Assembly (NCBI RefSeq): GCF_017377715.1
Contig: NZ_JAFVMF010000001.1
Span: 124,001-188,000, forward strand
DNA length: 64,000 nucleotides
Direction: 5' to 3'
Origin: Acetobacter sacchari
Lineage (GTDB): Bacteria; Pseudomonadota; Alphaproteobacteria; Acetobacterales; Acetobacteraceae
Of this stretch, positions 46,505-55,955 are shown in pieces; position 1 is the first letter of the stretch, and each line of letters starts with the position of its first letter. A program made the position numbers and the translations under genes. The notes under the pieces are model-generated. The model searched no databases. It was not told the DNA's origin and worked only from the letters and a program-made list of their open reading frames with translations.

Positions 46505-47640
46505 ACGCCCCGCGACCCCGGTCAGGCGGGCCGCGCCATGTGTTGCTGCGGTATCTCTCCCTTCTGCTTACGACCCGCGTGGCCATGTGCTGCGCGATTC
46601 TGATCGCGCTGATGGAACTGCTCGGGTTGCTGGAGCAGATGACGCCGATCCTGCGTCGTCATCTCGGCGTGACAGGCGTGCTGACCTACATGACGCTGCA
46701 TCTGCCGCTCATGCTCCAGACGGCGCTGCCGCTCAGCGTGCTCGTCGGAGCGTTGCTGATGTTGACCCAGATGACCGTCAGCAATGAGACGGCGATCCTG
46801 CGCGCCTCCGGGCTTTCCACTCTGGGTCTTGTCTTGCGTCTGGCGCCAGCCACGCTGGCGCTTGGCCTGTTTGGCGTGGTGGTGGAGGACCAGCTTACGC
46901 CCCGGTCCGAACTGGCTTTGGCGGCGTGGTGGAGTCACAGCGACCCGCACCCGGAAGACGGACGCTCTTTCTGGTTCGCTGTTCCCGGAGACGCATCGCG
47001 AAGTGGAGGCGTGGCCAGCGAGCTGGCGCATGTCGGGTATGTCAAGGACGTGGGTAACAGTGCGTTTGGCGTCGACTTGTACGACAGGGACGCGGAGGGC
47101 AGACTTCTTGGCATGACCCACGCCGCGCGTGCGACGTTTGGCGAGAACGGCTGGACGTTGTGGGAGGTGAAGCGTTCCGTCGTCGCGCCCGACGGCGACG
47201 CCGCGCGGGTGCAGGTGAGCACAGAGCCACAGGCGCGCTGGGGCAATACCTTCCGCGCCAGCGACATGCTGCGCCTGTCCATGGACACCGCGCCGTTGTC
47301 GTCGCTCGACATCTGGCGGGCGCTGGACGGTCGGGTGGCGACCAGTCTGGCTCCCGGTTACCTGCGCGCCGCGCTCATCGAACGTCTGCTGCGTCCGCTT
47401 GCATTGCTGGTCATGCTTTTGCTTGCGACGCCGGTGGTCTATATCCCTCCGCGTACCGGGATGCGCAGCTGGCTGCCCGTCTGGTGTCTGGGGGGCGGAC
47501 TGCTCTTCATCATCGTGCAGGGCATGTTCCGCGCGATGGGCAATGCGGGGCTTCTTCCTGCCCCGGTCGCGACCGTTCCCGGACTGCTGATCTTCACCAT
47601 GGCGGCGGGCGCCGTGCTTTTGAGGAACGAAGAGCAATGA
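46501..47640 (+). CDS. lptG: LptG-type lipid export permease
   Basis: A 379-residue partner permease to the preceding LptF, with the same plan: N-terminal helices (MCCAILIALMELLGLL, TYMTLHLPLMLQTALPLSVL), a periplasmic jellyroll (about residues 110-270) and C-terminal helices (PLALLVMLLLATPVVYIPP). The start overlaps the lptF stop, and its own stop overlaps the hydroxylase start (ATGA), so translation is coupled through the operon. LptG normally forms the lateral gate of the LPS exporter with LptF. Because of its unusual neighbours it could serve another lipid. Confidence 0.88.
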   Translation: MNAPRPRSGGPRHVLLRYLSLLLTTRVAMCCAILIALMELLGLLEQMTPILRRHLGVTGVLTYMTLHLPLMLQTALPLSVLVGALLMLTQMTVSNETAILRASGLSTLGLVLRLAPATLALGLFGVVVEDQLTPRSELALAAWWSHSDPHPEDGRSFWFAVPGDASRSGGVASELAHVGYVKDVGNSAFGVDLYDRDAEGRLLGMTHAARATFGENGWTLWEVKRSVVAPDGDAARVQVSTEPQARWGNTFRASDMLRLSMDTAPLSSLDIWRALDGRVATSLAPGYLRAALIERLLRPLALLVMLLLATPVVYIPPRTGMRSWLPVWCLGGGLLFIIVQGMFRAMGNAGLLPAPVATVPGLLIFTMAAGAVLLRNEEQ

Positions 47641-48437
47641 GCGGGACCTTGCGCAACTCGACCATCCGGTCCGGGCGCAGCTTCGATCTGGGTAAGATGA
47701 ACCTGCGGCAGCTTTGGGTCGCGTATCTCACCTACCCGACCATCCTTCTGTATTTCGCGCTTGCGCTTGCGAGTCTGATTCTGGCGGCGCGCAACTTCGC
47801 CGGGTGGGGGGCTACCTGCGTTTCGATTCTGGCGGTCGTGCTGATCTATCCGGTCGTCTGGTATCTGCTGCACCGCTATGTGCTGCATGGGCAGTATCTC
47901 TACAAATCGCGCTGGACGGCGGGGTTCTGGAAGCGGATTCACTTCGACCACCATCAGGATCCGCATCTTCTGGACGTGCTGTTCGGAGCGCCGGCGACCA
48001 CTCTTCCGACCATCGCCGTGATCACGATTCCGGTCGGCTGGATGATCGGCGGTCCCGGCGCGGCGGCCACAGCGTTCGGAACAGGGGTCGTGATCACCTG
48101 CGTCTATGAATTTTTTCACTGCATCCAGCATCTGAACTACAAGCCGAAAGCCGCGTGGATACAGCGCATGAAGGCGCGCCACGTCCTGCATCACTTCCAT
48201 GACGAAGACGGCAATTTCGGCATCACGAGCTATGTGGTCGATCGCGCGCTGGGCACCTACTACGTTGACGCCCGCGCCCGAACCCGCAGCCCGAGCGTCT
48301 TCAACCTCGGCTACAACGTGGACGAAGCCAAACGTTATCCGTGGGTCATGCGTCTGACGGGCTCCGCGCCGAAAGACCGTCCGGATGGAGCGCGTGGCGA
48401 CAGTGATGCGCCGCGCGGCGCGGGAAAACACGCGTGA
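47637..48437 (+). CDS. Fatty-acid hydroxylase/sterol-desaturase family enzyme
   Basis: A 266-residue membrane di-iron oxygenase. The histidine boxes are HRYVLHG, IHFDHHQDPH, HCIQHLNYK and RHVLHHFHDEDGNFG, which are the family ligands. Four to five helices surround them. Such enzymes hydroxylate or desaturate fatty acyl chains, sphingoid bases or sterols using O2. Start at 47637, overlapping the lptG stop by four bases. The soluble tail after residue 225 is Arg/Pro-rich. Lipid kinase, Tam41-like and LptFG neighbours suggest that a membrane or outer-membrane lipid is the substrate. Confidence 0.88.
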   Translation: MSGTLRNSTIRSGRSFDLGKMNLRQLWVAYLTYPTILLYFALALASLILAARNFAGWGATCVSILAVVLIYPVVWYLLHRYVLHGQYLYKSRWTAGFWKRIHFDHHQDPHLLDVLFGAPATTLPTIAVITIPVGWMIGGPGAAATAFGTGVVITCVYEFFHCIQHLNYKPKAAWIQRMKARHVLHHFHDEDGNFGITSYVVDRALGTYYVDARARTRSPSVFNLGYNVDEAKRYPWVMRLTGSAPKDRPDGARGDSDAPRGAGKHA

Positions 48438-48447
48438 GGCGCTTCGC

Positions 48448-49230
48448 GTGACTGCGCCGCCGCGCGCCGCAGAGCCGCTTACCGCGCTCGTTCTGGCCGG
48501 TTCACGCGCTGGCGCGGCCGACCCCATGGCTGTGGCGGCGGGGCTTTCGCACAAGGCGCTGATTCCCATCGCCGGACGGCCCATGATCTCTCACGTCATC
48601 GACACGCTTCTCGCCACGCCCGGCGTGGGTCGCGTGGTCGTGTGCATCGAGACTCCGGAGGCGTTGACCGGGGTTCTGCCGCCGGGCGTCGAGACCATGA
48701 CGGCGGCGGCCGGGCCAAGCGCTAGCGTTCTGTCTGCTCTGGCGGCTTACGGCGCGCCATTGCTGGTGACCACGGCCGACAATCCGCTGTTGCGTCCGGC
48801 CTGGGTGCAGGCGTTTCTGGACGGGGCTGCGGGCGCGGACGTTGCGGCCGGCGTCGCGGGCGAGGCGGCTGTAATGCGGGACGTGCCCGGCACTAAGCGA
48901 ACTTTTATACGCTTGTCGGACGCAGCGTTCTCCGGCTGCAATCTGTTTCTGTTCCGCACGCCGGGCGCTGCGCGCGCGGCGGCGCTGTGGCGGCGGATTG
49001 AACGCGAGCGCAAGCACCCGTTGCGGATGGGCTGGCTTCTTGGTCCCGGCGTTCTGCTGCGGGTGTTGACCAGACGCCTGACCGTGCGTGCGCTGTGCGA
49101 GCGGATCGGACGTCTGACCGGGGCGGAGGCTCGCCTTGTGTTCATTCCGGACGGTCGCGCCGCCGTGGACGTGGACAAACCCGCAGATCTCGAACTAGTG
49201 AAAGCGTTGATGGCCGCTGAGGCCGCCTGA
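48448..49230 (+). CDS. MobA-like NTP transferase
   Basis: A 260-residue soluble nucleotidyltransferase of the GT-A/MobA fold. The N-terminal nucleotide loop LTALVLAGSRAG is followed by GLSHKALIPIAGRPMI, and the metal-site TTADNPLL is in place. The C-terminal DVDKPADLELV is a common end motif of sugar- and molybdopterin-nucleotidyltransferases. The GTG at 48448 was chosen because GAGG precedes it; an ATG at 48385 would overlap the hydroxylase by 53 bases. It is the last gene of the LptFG operon and probably activates a head-group (as CDP- or similar); the substrate is unknown. Confidence 0.8.
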   Translation: MTAPPRAAEPLTALVLAGSRAGAADPMAVAAGLSHKALIPIAGRPMISHVIDTLLATPGVGRVVVCIETPEALTGVLPPGVETMTAAAGPSASVLSALAAYGAPLLVTTADNPLLRPAWVQAFLDGAAGADVAAGVAGEAAVMRDVPGTKRTFIRLSDAAFSGCNLFLFRTPGAARAAALWRRIERERKHPLRMGWLLGPGVLLRVLTRRLTVRALCERIGRLTGAEARLVFIPDGRAAVDVDKPADLELVKALMAAEAA

Positions 49231-49344
49231 CCCGAGATTACGGGTGAGGTTCGCACGCGTCCTGGCCTTCGTCTTCCCTGTCGTTGCAAAGCCAGGAAAA
49301 CGTGCGCTGGCGCCCGGCGCGTCTACCGCTGCGCCGTTTTGCCT

Positions 49345-50412
49345 TCAATGTGCGTGCCGGTGATGCAGGTCCGGGTAGTGAGGGTGCCGGTGGGTCATGG
49401 GCTGGTGGCGGTGCCAGTGCGTATGTGGCTCCCCCGGTGGATCGTTTGGTCCATGCGTATGCTGGTGGTGCTCGTCGTGAACGTGGCGGTGGCTATGCTC
49501 CAGCGCCTCATGGGTGTGTTCGTGGTCGTGCCGCTCGACGAGATGCAGATACAATCCGACGCCCATTAGAAGGGCCGCGGCGCCAAGCCGCCATGTCATG
49601 GGCTCGTCGAAAAGCGCAATCGCCAGAATTACGCCGATAAACGGCGCTGCGGAGAAATAGGCGCCGGTCCGCGCTGCGCCGAGATGGCGTAGCGCCAGTA
49701 CGAAGAGCACAAGGCTAACGCCGTATCCGAGGAAGCCAATCGTTCCGGCTGCCGCCAACTGGGGGAGCGGAGGCAGGCGCGCTCCGCTCGACAGCGCAAG
49801 AGACAGATTCACGGCGCCAGCGACCAGTCCTTTGAGCATGGCGATCTGCACAGGGTCAGATGAGGACAGTTTGCGGGTCAGATTGTTGTCGAGGCCCCAG
49901 GCGACGCACGCGCCGACGATGGCGAGGGCGCCCAATCCCAGACCGTCTTCTGTCCCTGCGCCGCCCGCGCCCTGCCACGAAAGAAGCGCCGCGCCGGAAA
50001 GAATTGCGAGAGCGCCGAGCAGCAGGCGTCGGTCAACGTTCTCCCGGAAGGCGAGCCAGGCGATCCCCATCGTCGCAAGACCTTCGACGTTGAGGAGCAG
50101 GGCGGCGCTGGAGGCGGGCGTATGCGAAAGCCCCAGCATCAGCAACAGTGGGCCTGCTACGCCGCCACAGAGAATGACCAGTGCGAGCCATGGCGCGTCG
50201 CGGCGCTCCAGCGGCGCCTCGGCGGGCGCATCGCCTCTGGCGCGCAGAATGAGGTGAAGCGCGGCGAGGCCGATCCCCGAGCCGAGATACAGCAATCCGG
50301 CGAGAAGCCACGGATTCACGCCGGCGCCGAGGAGCATCTTGGCGAGCGGCGTGCTGGCCCCGAAGAGTCCCGCCGAGGCGATTGCTAAAGTGGATCCCGA
50401 CTGAACTTTCAT
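49345..50412 (-). CDS. DMT-family transporter with His-rich tail
   Basis: A 355-residue EamA-type inner-membrane transporter with about ten helices (ASAGLFGASTPLAKMLL, ILCGGVAGPLLLMLGL, VACVAWGLDNNLTRKL-like central helix and an AYFSAAPFIGVILAI second-repeat motif). The C-terminal tail (about residues 290-355) carries 23 His in about 65 residues, in repeats such as HDHEHTHEA and HSHRHVHDEHHQHTHG. Such tails in cation exporters bind Zn, Ni or Co. A metal-linked export role is therefore possible (inference), although the membrane part is ordinary DMT. The gene ends 114 bases from the NTP transferase stop. Confidence 0.85.
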   Translation of the reverse strand: MKVQSGSTLAIASAGLFGASTPLAKMLLGAGVNPWLLAGLLYLGSGIGLAALHLILRARGDAPAEAPLERRDAPWLALVILCGGVAGPLLLMLGLSHTPASSAALLLNVEGLATMGIAWLAFRENVDRRLLLGALAILSGAALLSWQGAGGAGTEDGLGLGALAIVGACVAWGLDNNLTRKLSSSDPVQIAMLKGLVAGAVNLSLALSSGARLPPLPQLAAAGTIGFLGYGVSLVLFVLALRHLGAARTGAYFSAAPFIGVILAIALFDEPMTWRLGAAALLMGVGLYLHLVERHDHEHTHEALEHSHRHVHDEHHQHTHGPNDPPGEPHTHWHRHQPMTHRHPHYPDLHHRHAH

Positions 50413-50500
50413 ACGACCTCTCCTCAGGTGTCAGGGCGCATGCGGCTGCGCGCTCCGACCCGGCGGTCAGGTCTTCGTCCTGACGACGGGCGGTTGCGAT

Positions 50501-52081
50501 TCAGCCTGCCGTTCCACCAGCTTTCAGGGCCTCGTAGTTTTTCTCGAACAGGGCGAGCAGATGGCGCGCGGTGCGTTCGTATTCCGCGCTGTCAGACCAG
50601 CTTCGGACGGGGTCGAGCACCTCTGCTGGAACTCCTTCTACAGCTTTCGGAAGCGAGAGACCAAAGAGCGGCTCCGCCTCGAACTCTCCACCGGTCAGAC
50701 CCCCGCCAAGAATCGCGGCGAGGATTGCCCGCGTATGTGCCAGCGACATCCGCTTGCCGACGCCGTATGCGCCCCCGGTCCAGCCGGTGTTCACCAGCCA
50801 GCATGTCACGTCCCCGCTGGACAGGCGCTGCTTGAGCAATTCGCCATACACCTGAGGCGGGCGCGGCAGGAACGGCCCGCCGAAGCAGGGGGAGAAGGTC
50901 GCCTGCGGCTCGCGCCCCAGCCCCTTTTCGGTGCCTGCGATTCTGGCGGTGTATCCAGAGATGAAGTGGTACATCGCCTGATCAGGCGTAAGCTTCGCCA
51001 CCGGCGGCAGCACCCCGAATGCGTCCGCCGTCAACATGATGACGTTGCGTGGTTGTCCGGCGCGGCTGCCGAGGCAGATATTCGGCACGAAGTCGAGCGG
51101 GTAGCACGACCGGGTGTTCTCCGTCTGGGAAGAGTCGGTGAGGTCGAGCGCGCCGCCGGAGCCGATGGCGACGTTCTCCAGCACAACGCCGAAGCGGTGA
51201 GACGCCGCCCAGATATCGGGCTCGGCTTCCTGATTGAGGTCAATGACCTTGGCGTAGCAGCCGCCTTCGAAGTTGAAGACGCCCTCGTCCGACCAGCCGT
51301 GCTCGTCATCGCCAATCAGTGGACGTGCACGATCGGAGGACAGGGTCGTCTTGCCCGTTCCCGACAGCCCAAAGAACAGCGCAACGTCGCCATCGACGCC
51401 GACATTCGCCGAGCAGTGCATGGGCATGACGCCCTTGGCGGGAAGCAGCCAGTTCATGACGGTGAAGATCGATTTCTTGATTTCGCCGGCGTACTGCGTC
51501 CCGGCGATGACGACCAGTCGCTGGTCGAGGGAGAGAGTGACGGCCGTGGAACTGCGCACCCCGCATGTCGCGGCGTCGACTTCGAACCCCGGCGCATGCA
51601 GGATCACCCAGTCGGGCTCGAAGCCTTCAAGTTCGGCGTCGGACGGGCGGATGAACATGTTGCGGGCGAACAGGGCCTGCCAGGCGTTCGTCGTCACCAG
51701 ACGCACGCGAATCCGGTGGGCTGGGTCCGCGCCTGCGTAGAGATCCTGCGTGAACAGGGGCTGGCCGGCCAGATATCCCCGCACCTGATCGGCGAGGCGC
51801 TGAAATTGCGCCGGCGCAAGTTTCTGGTTGATATCGCCCCACCAGACCTCGTCGGTCGAGGCGGGTTCGTCGACGACGAACTTGTCTTTGACTGATCGTC
51901 CTGTGTGTTCGCCGGTGTGGGCCACCAGCGCGCCGTCGGCGGAAAGACGGGCTTCGCCGCGTCTGACGGAATGCTCGACCAGCTCCGCAGCTTTCAGGTT
52001 GGCGAAAACTTCAGGAACGTTCTTCAGGCCGGTTCCAGCCAATACGTCGCATGCATTCTGGGGGGCGGTGGCATTGTTCAT
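50501..52081 (-). CDS. pckA: Phosphoenolpyruvate carboxykinase (ATP)
   Basis: A 526-residue ATP-type PEP carboxykinase, converting oxaloacetate to PEP for gluconeogenesis. Motifs are HTGEHTGRSVKDKFVV, FVxR-like RIRVRLVTTNAW, GTQYAGEIKKSIF, MPMHCSANVG, the P-loop FFGLSGTGKTTLS and the metal-binding LIGDDEHGWSDEGVFNFEGG. Length and active-site residues are normal. It stands alone on the minus strand; no regulator is adjacent. A regulatory region of 300 bases lies upstream. Confidence 0.97.
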   Translation of the reverse strand: MNNATAPQNACDVLAGTGLKNVPEVFANLKAAELVEHSVRRGEARLSADGALVAHTGEHTGRSVKDKFVVDEPASTDEVWWGDINQKLAPAQFQRLADQVRGYLAGQPLFTQDLYAGADPAHRIRVRLVTTNAWQALFARNMFIRPSDAELEGFEPDWVILHAPGFEVDAATCGVRSSTAVTLSLDQRLVVIAGTQYAGEIKKSIFTVMNWLLPAKGVMPMHCSANVGVDGDVALFFGLSGTGKTTLSSDRARPLIGDDEHGWSDEGVFNFEGGCYAKVIDLNQEAEPDIWAASHRFGVVLENVAIGSGGALDLTDSSQTENTRSCYPLDFVPNICLGSRAGQPRNVIMLTADAFGVLPPVAKLTPDQAMYHFISGYTARIAGTEKGLGREPQATFSPCFGGPFLPRPPQVYGELLKQRLSSGDVTCWLVNTGWTGGAYGVGKRMSLAHTRAILAAILGGGLTGGEFEAEPLFGLSLPKAVEGVPAEVLDPVRSWSDSAEYERTARHLLALFEKNYEALKAGGTAG

Positions 52082-52381
52082 TGATTATTCCTCGCCTGAT
52101 GGACGTTCGTCTGCGGAAGCCGGCGCCGACGGAACAAGGCGAAGACGGTAACATCTCGATTGCGAAGAGTCTTGATTTACGCGTGTGGGGCGCAGTTCCG
52201 TCGACGCATAGCATCACGCTTCTGGCGTGGAATATGCCTGCTAGCGGTCGAAATCCGCCGCTATGGGGAGGTGCCGGAGCGGATGCGCTCGGAACATTCC
52301 GCTGTGTGCGAAAATTGACGATGCAGCGTGATGGATTGCGGCGCGCGGGCTTGTTTCCGCGCGCCGCAACATGTTGATCTG
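52082..52381. other. Upstream region of pckA
   Basis: About 300 bases between the pckA start and the end of the small coiled-coil gene. It should contain the pckA promoter. No riboswitch, repeat or other gene was recognised. Confidence 0.4.
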
Positions 52382-52663
52382 TCAGCCGGTCAGATCGGAG
52401 CGAATGCGGCTCTGGCGACGACGCGGCGCGTCAGCCGCGCGCGGAGCGCGCGCGGCGCCAGCGGCAGTTTTCAACGCCGGAGCGGCGGACACTTCAGCTT
52501 CAAGCTGGGCGATGCGCTTGCGCACGCTTTCCCGCAGGGCGGGGGCCGTGTGCGACTTCATCGACGCCAGCGTTTCCTTGAGATCGCGAAGTTGCTTCTG
52601 TTTTTCCTCGAGCGTACGGCGGATCGGCTGATTATCCGAAAGCTGACCATGAAAAGAACGCAT
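52382..52663 (-). CDS. Small basic coiled-coil protein
   Basis: A 93-residue soluble protein. The first two-thirds form a strongly predicted helix or coiled coil (RRTLEEKQKQLRDLKETLAS, ESVRKRIAQLEAEV); the rest is an Ala/Arg/Pro-rich basic tail with RRRQSRIR. The ATG at 52663 was chosen over an upstream ATG at 52690 because the added residues are not protein-like. No family was recognised. A role in nucleic acid or protein binding is possible from its charge. Whether it is expressed is uncertain. Confidence 0.5.
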   Translation of the reverse strand: MRSFHGQLSDNQPIRRTLEEKQKQLRDLKETLASMKSHTAPALRESVRKRIAQLEAEVSAAPALKTAAGAARAPRAADAPRRRQSRIRSDLTG

Positions 52664-52860
52664 GACTGAATAACCTATCAGGCAGGACAAAAGGATGACG
52701 TCCCGCAGAGTGGGGACAAAACGACGAACAACAATTTAAGAAACAGGGATCGCCGGGAGCGTTTTACGATAACCGACCCTGCCGATCGGCGCCTCGAAAG
52801 ACGACGCCTCCGGTCTGGTCCCTGGTATGCGCCCGACTTTCATCAGCCGGGCGTCCGCGC

Positions 52861-53928
52861 TCAGGAGTTGCTGAGCAGTATGCCCCTGAGCGAATCGAGC
52901 AATGTGGCGCATTGCTCGTCGGCGCCGACCGTCACCCTGAGCCAGGGGGCAGTGCGCGGGCCTTTCAGATGGCGCACGATAATCGCCCTTTCTCTCAACG
53001 CGGCAGCCAGATGGGCTGCGTCACGGTCCGGGTGTCGAGCGTACACAAAGTTGGCGGACGAAGGCAAGACCTCGAACCCGAGCTCTCGCAATCCGCCGGA
53101 CAACTGCTCACGTGTCGTAATCACCCGCGCGACCGATTCGCTGAACCAGTTCTCGTCTTCTATCGCAGCCTGCGCGCCGACCTGTGCGAGGCGATCCAGC
53201 GGATAGGAGTTGAAGCTGTCCTTGACCCGGACGAGCGCCTCGATCAGCGCAGGATCGCCCAGAGCGAATCCTACACGCAGTCCGGCGAGCGCGCGCGACT
53301 TCGACAGGGTCTGCACCACCAGCAGGTTTGGATGCCGACTGATGAGCGAGACTGCAGATTCCGCGCCGAAATCAACATATGCCTCGTCCACCAGCACGAC
53401 ACGTGACGGATGGGCCGTCAGCAGCGTCTCGATGGCCGTGAGCGGCAAAGCAATTCCGGTCGGTGCGTTGGGGTTGGCGACGATCACGCCGCTGCACGGG
53501 CGGGCGTAATCTTCCACGCGCACACGCATGGCCTCGTCGAGCGGGATCTGTTCGAACGGCAGGTCGTAAAGACCGCAATACACCGGGTAGAAGCTGTAGG
53601 TGACGTCAGCAAACAGCACCGGGTCGCCGTGATCGAAAAACGCCTGGAAGGCGTGCGCGAGAACTTCGTCCGAGCCGTTGCCGACGAACACGTGCGCGGC
53701 AGTCAATCCGACGCGGTGGGCGATAGCATCGCGCAGAGCTGTGGCTTCAGGATCCGGGTACAGGCGCAGGTCGTCGCCAGCAGCCTCCCGGATCGCCGCG
53801 ATTGCGCGCGGGGAGGGGCCGTAAGGGCTTTCGTTCGTGTTCAGCTTGATCAGGTCGGCGATCTTTGGCTGCTCGCCGGGAACGTAGGGCGTCAGGCGAC
53901 GTACCAGAGGGCTCCAGAGTTCGCTCAT
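52861..53928 (-). CDS. hisC: Histidinol-phosphate aminotransferase
   Basis: A 355-residue class-I PLP aminotransferase of the HisC type, transferring an amino group to imidazole acetol phosphate in histidine synthesis (some homologues act on aromatic amino acids). Motifs are [40 protein letters not shown], and the PLP-Lys region [18 protein letters not shown]. Its start overlaps the ankyrin gene stop (ATGA), so the two are co-translated. No other his genes are adjacent, in keeping with a dispersed second copy; which step it serves is not certain. Confidence 0.9.
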   Translation of the reverse strand: MSELWSPLVRRLTPYVPGEQPKIADLIKLNTNESPYGPSPRAIAAIREAAGDDLRLYPDPEATALRDAIAHRVGLTAAHVFVGNGSDEVLAHAFQAFFDHGDPVLFADVTYSFYPVYCGLYDLPFEQIPLDEAMRVRVEDYARPCSGVIVANPNAPTGIALPLTAIETLLTAHPSRVVLVDEAYVDFGAESAVSLISRHPNLLVVQTLSKSRALAGLRVGFALGDPALIEALVRVKDSFNSYPLDRLAQVGAQAAIEDENWFSESVARVITTREQLSGGLRELGFEVLPSSANFVYARHPDRDAAHLAAALRERAIIVRHLKGPRTAPWLRVTVGADEQCATLLDSLRGILLSNS

Positions 53929-54479
53929 CGCGCGGTTCCGTCGCCGAGCAATTCCTGCATCGGCTCGGATCCAAGAGCGACGGCGATATCGCGGGCGTCA
54001 CGCCCCTCTCCATCGCGCAGGGTCGGGTTCGCGCCCGCCTCGATCAGCAGCTTCGCCATGTCCAGCCGTCCGAACATAACCGCGAACATGAGCGGCGTAC
54101 GCCCGACCTCGTTCGCTGCGTCGACCTGCGCTCCCGCTTCCAGCAACATGCGGGCGATCTCGATCTCGCCCTTGAACGCCACGCCTGCGAGGGCCGTGGC
54201 GCCCTTGGCGTCGCGCAGGTCGATCGTAGCTCCTGCGTCGAGCAAGACTTTCGTGGCCTCCGCATGGCCGTTGTAGGTGGCGAGGATCAGCGCCGAGTGG
54301 CCTTTTTCGTTGGAAAGGTCTGGACTCAATCCCGCCGCGACGAATTCCTGCACCAGATCGGCCTGTCCGTCGCGCGACGCGTTGAGAAACAGCGCCTCGA
54401 CCTCGGCCAGATCGAACGCCTGTTCTTCGGACGCAGTGGCGTCAGGCTTCCCTGTCCCGGCGTCGTGCTGACCTGTCAT
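53925..54479 (-). CDS. Ankyrin-repeat protein
   Basis: A 184-residue soluble protein with four ankyrin repeats after a short acidic lead. Repeats contain [40 protein letters not shown] and [20 protein letters not shown], with the usual Asp/Asn-x-x-Gly start. Ankyrin proteins bind other proteins and rarely have catalysis of their own. GGAGAG precedes the ATG at 54479. It lies directly upstream of hisC with a 4-base overlap; a regulatory partner role is possible but not shown. Confidence 0.88.
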   Translation of the reverse strand: MTGQHDAGTGKPDATASEEQAFDLAEVEALFLNASRDGQADLVQEFVAAGLSPDLSNEKGHSALILATYNGHAEATKVLLDAGATIDLRDAKGATALAGVAFKGEIEIARMLLEAGAQVDAANEVGRTPLMFAVMFGRLDMAKLLIEAGANPTLRDGEGRDARDIAVALGSEPMQELLGDGTAR

Positions 54480-54608
54480 GGGCGCTCTCCTTCGCAAACT
54501 GTGACGCCGCAACGCGGCGGCGACAGGCGCCCATCTTACCGTATCCGCAGCCAAGTTGCGAAGAGTCCGGCTTTCGGGAGGCGCCAGGCTGCTCTTGCGT
54601 CGGGGAAC

Positions 54609-55703
54609 TCAGGTCAGCGAGATCAGGCGTGTCTCGCCGAACGACAGGGGCGTGAATGCGTCAGGGGGTAAGCCAGCCCAGGCGGCCGTGTCCGCCAGGC
54701 AGCGTTCGGGCTCCCCGAGTGGTTCCCGTGACAGTGGAAACGTGCCGAAATGCATGGCGACCGCCTTCTTCGCCTCCAGCGTAAGAAAAGCCGCGACCGC
54801 CTCCACCGGGTCGGCGTGGACCCTGTGAAGGAAAGAACGCGGCGAATAGGCGCCGATCGGCAGCAACGCCAGATCGGGCGCGCCGAGTCTTTCTCGGATT
54901 TCCCGCCAGTGCGGGCCGTGGGCTGTGTCACCCGCGAAAAATATGGAGCGCGGACCAACGTCGCCCACAGCGGGCAGGTTCAATGTCAGCCCGCCCCAAA
55001 GGCGTCGCCCGCCGTCGAAGGGCGTCCGCTGCGCGAAATGACGCGCCGGCGTGCAGGTCACGGCGACGTCGCCGAAGCGCATGCTGTCCCACCAGTCCAG
55101 CTCGGATACGCGCCGAAGCCCCGCCTTCGCCAAAAGGTCGCTGTTGCCCAGAGGCGTGATCACGGCCGGATCATCCCGACGCGCGATGGCGCGAAGGCTG
55201 GGCAGGTCGAGATGATCGTAATGGCAGTGAGAGATGAGCAGCACGTCGATCTTCGGCAATTCCGCCAGCGCCCGCCCCGGCGCACGCAATCTGCGGGGAC
55301 CGATGAAAGAGAACGGAGAGCAGCGTTCCGAGAAGATCGGATCCGTCATGACCGTCAGCACGCGTCCGCCGGGCAGCGGCGCCCGCAGCAGGAACGTGCA
55401 GTGCCCGATGAAAGTGATGCTGATCCGCCCCGGCTCCGGCGTCGTGAACGGGTCTCCCTGAGGCGGAGGATCGATGATCCGTTCCGGTTTGTCGGTCAGA
55501 GAAGACAGCGCCCAGCGCAGGAAACGCGTAGGTTTGACGCGCCTCGGTCCGTCAGGCGACCCACGTTCGATGAATTCCGGGTCGTCCGGCTCTTCCGGCC
55601 ATGCGTCGGGTCGCGGCGCTGGCGCCCAATCCTGCGGGAGCGGAGGGTTGAAGAACGCCAATCCGTCGGAATGATCGGAAGGCCGATGAGGTCGGAGCGT
55701 CAT
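54609..55703 (-). CDS. MBL-fold metallo-hydrolase (NAPE-PLD/UlaG-like)
   Basis: A 364-residue metallo-beta-lactamase fold hydrolase. The zinc motif is LISHCHYDHLDLPSL, with later ligands in TPARHFAQR, FAGDTAHG and AMHFGTFPLSREP. This layout is typical of N-acyl-phosphatidylethanolamine phospholipase D-like and UlaG-like enzymes, which hydrolyse phosphoesters or lactones. The exact substrate is open. Start at ATG 55703; a TTG at 55787 with a better purine-rich leader would add a basic extension, so the N-terminus is uncertain. Confidence 0.87.
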   Translation of the reverse strand: MTLRPHRPSDHSDGLAFFNPPLPQDWAPAPRPDAWPEEPDDPEFIERGSPDGPRRVKPTRFLRWALSSLTDKPERIIDPPPQGDPFTTPEPGRISITFIGHCTFLLRAPLPGGRVLTVMTDPIFSERCSPFSFIGPRRLRAPGRALAELPKIDVLLISHCHYDHLDLPSLRAIARRDDPAVITPLGNSDLLAKAGLRRVSELDWWDSMRFGDVAVTCTPARHFAQRTPFDGGRRLWGGLTLNLPAVGDVGPRSIFFAGDTAHGPHWREIRERLGAPDLALLPIGAYSPRSFLHRVHADPVEAVAAFLTLEAKKAVAMHFGTFPLSREPLGEPERCLADTAAWAGLPPDAFTPLSFGETRLISLT

Positions 55704-55955
55704 TCCGACCAGCATGCCCGATCCCGCGCCGCAAGGCGAGGGAGGGGGGCGACGCTTGCCGCCGCCGTGTCTGCGCTTGTGCGTCAACCGTTGAGGCCGC
55801 TTTCCTCACGCACGAAGCCGCCGTTTTCGAACGGAGTTTTAAATATTATTTCGATATGGGAATATAATAAAATTCCTTAATCATATCGATATTTTCTTCT
55901 TCGTATTCGCGTTTGCACGGACGCAGCGTGTGGGAGCGTTGGTGTCCAACACCTG

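Noticed and set aside
50466..50484. Small hairpin GTCAGG/CCTGAC after pckA
   Set aside because: Six pairs, no T run; too weak to call a terminator.
52831..52860. CGCCCG/CGGGCG hairpin after hisC
   Set aside because: Only a 6-bp stem with no U tract; not separable from GC-rich background.
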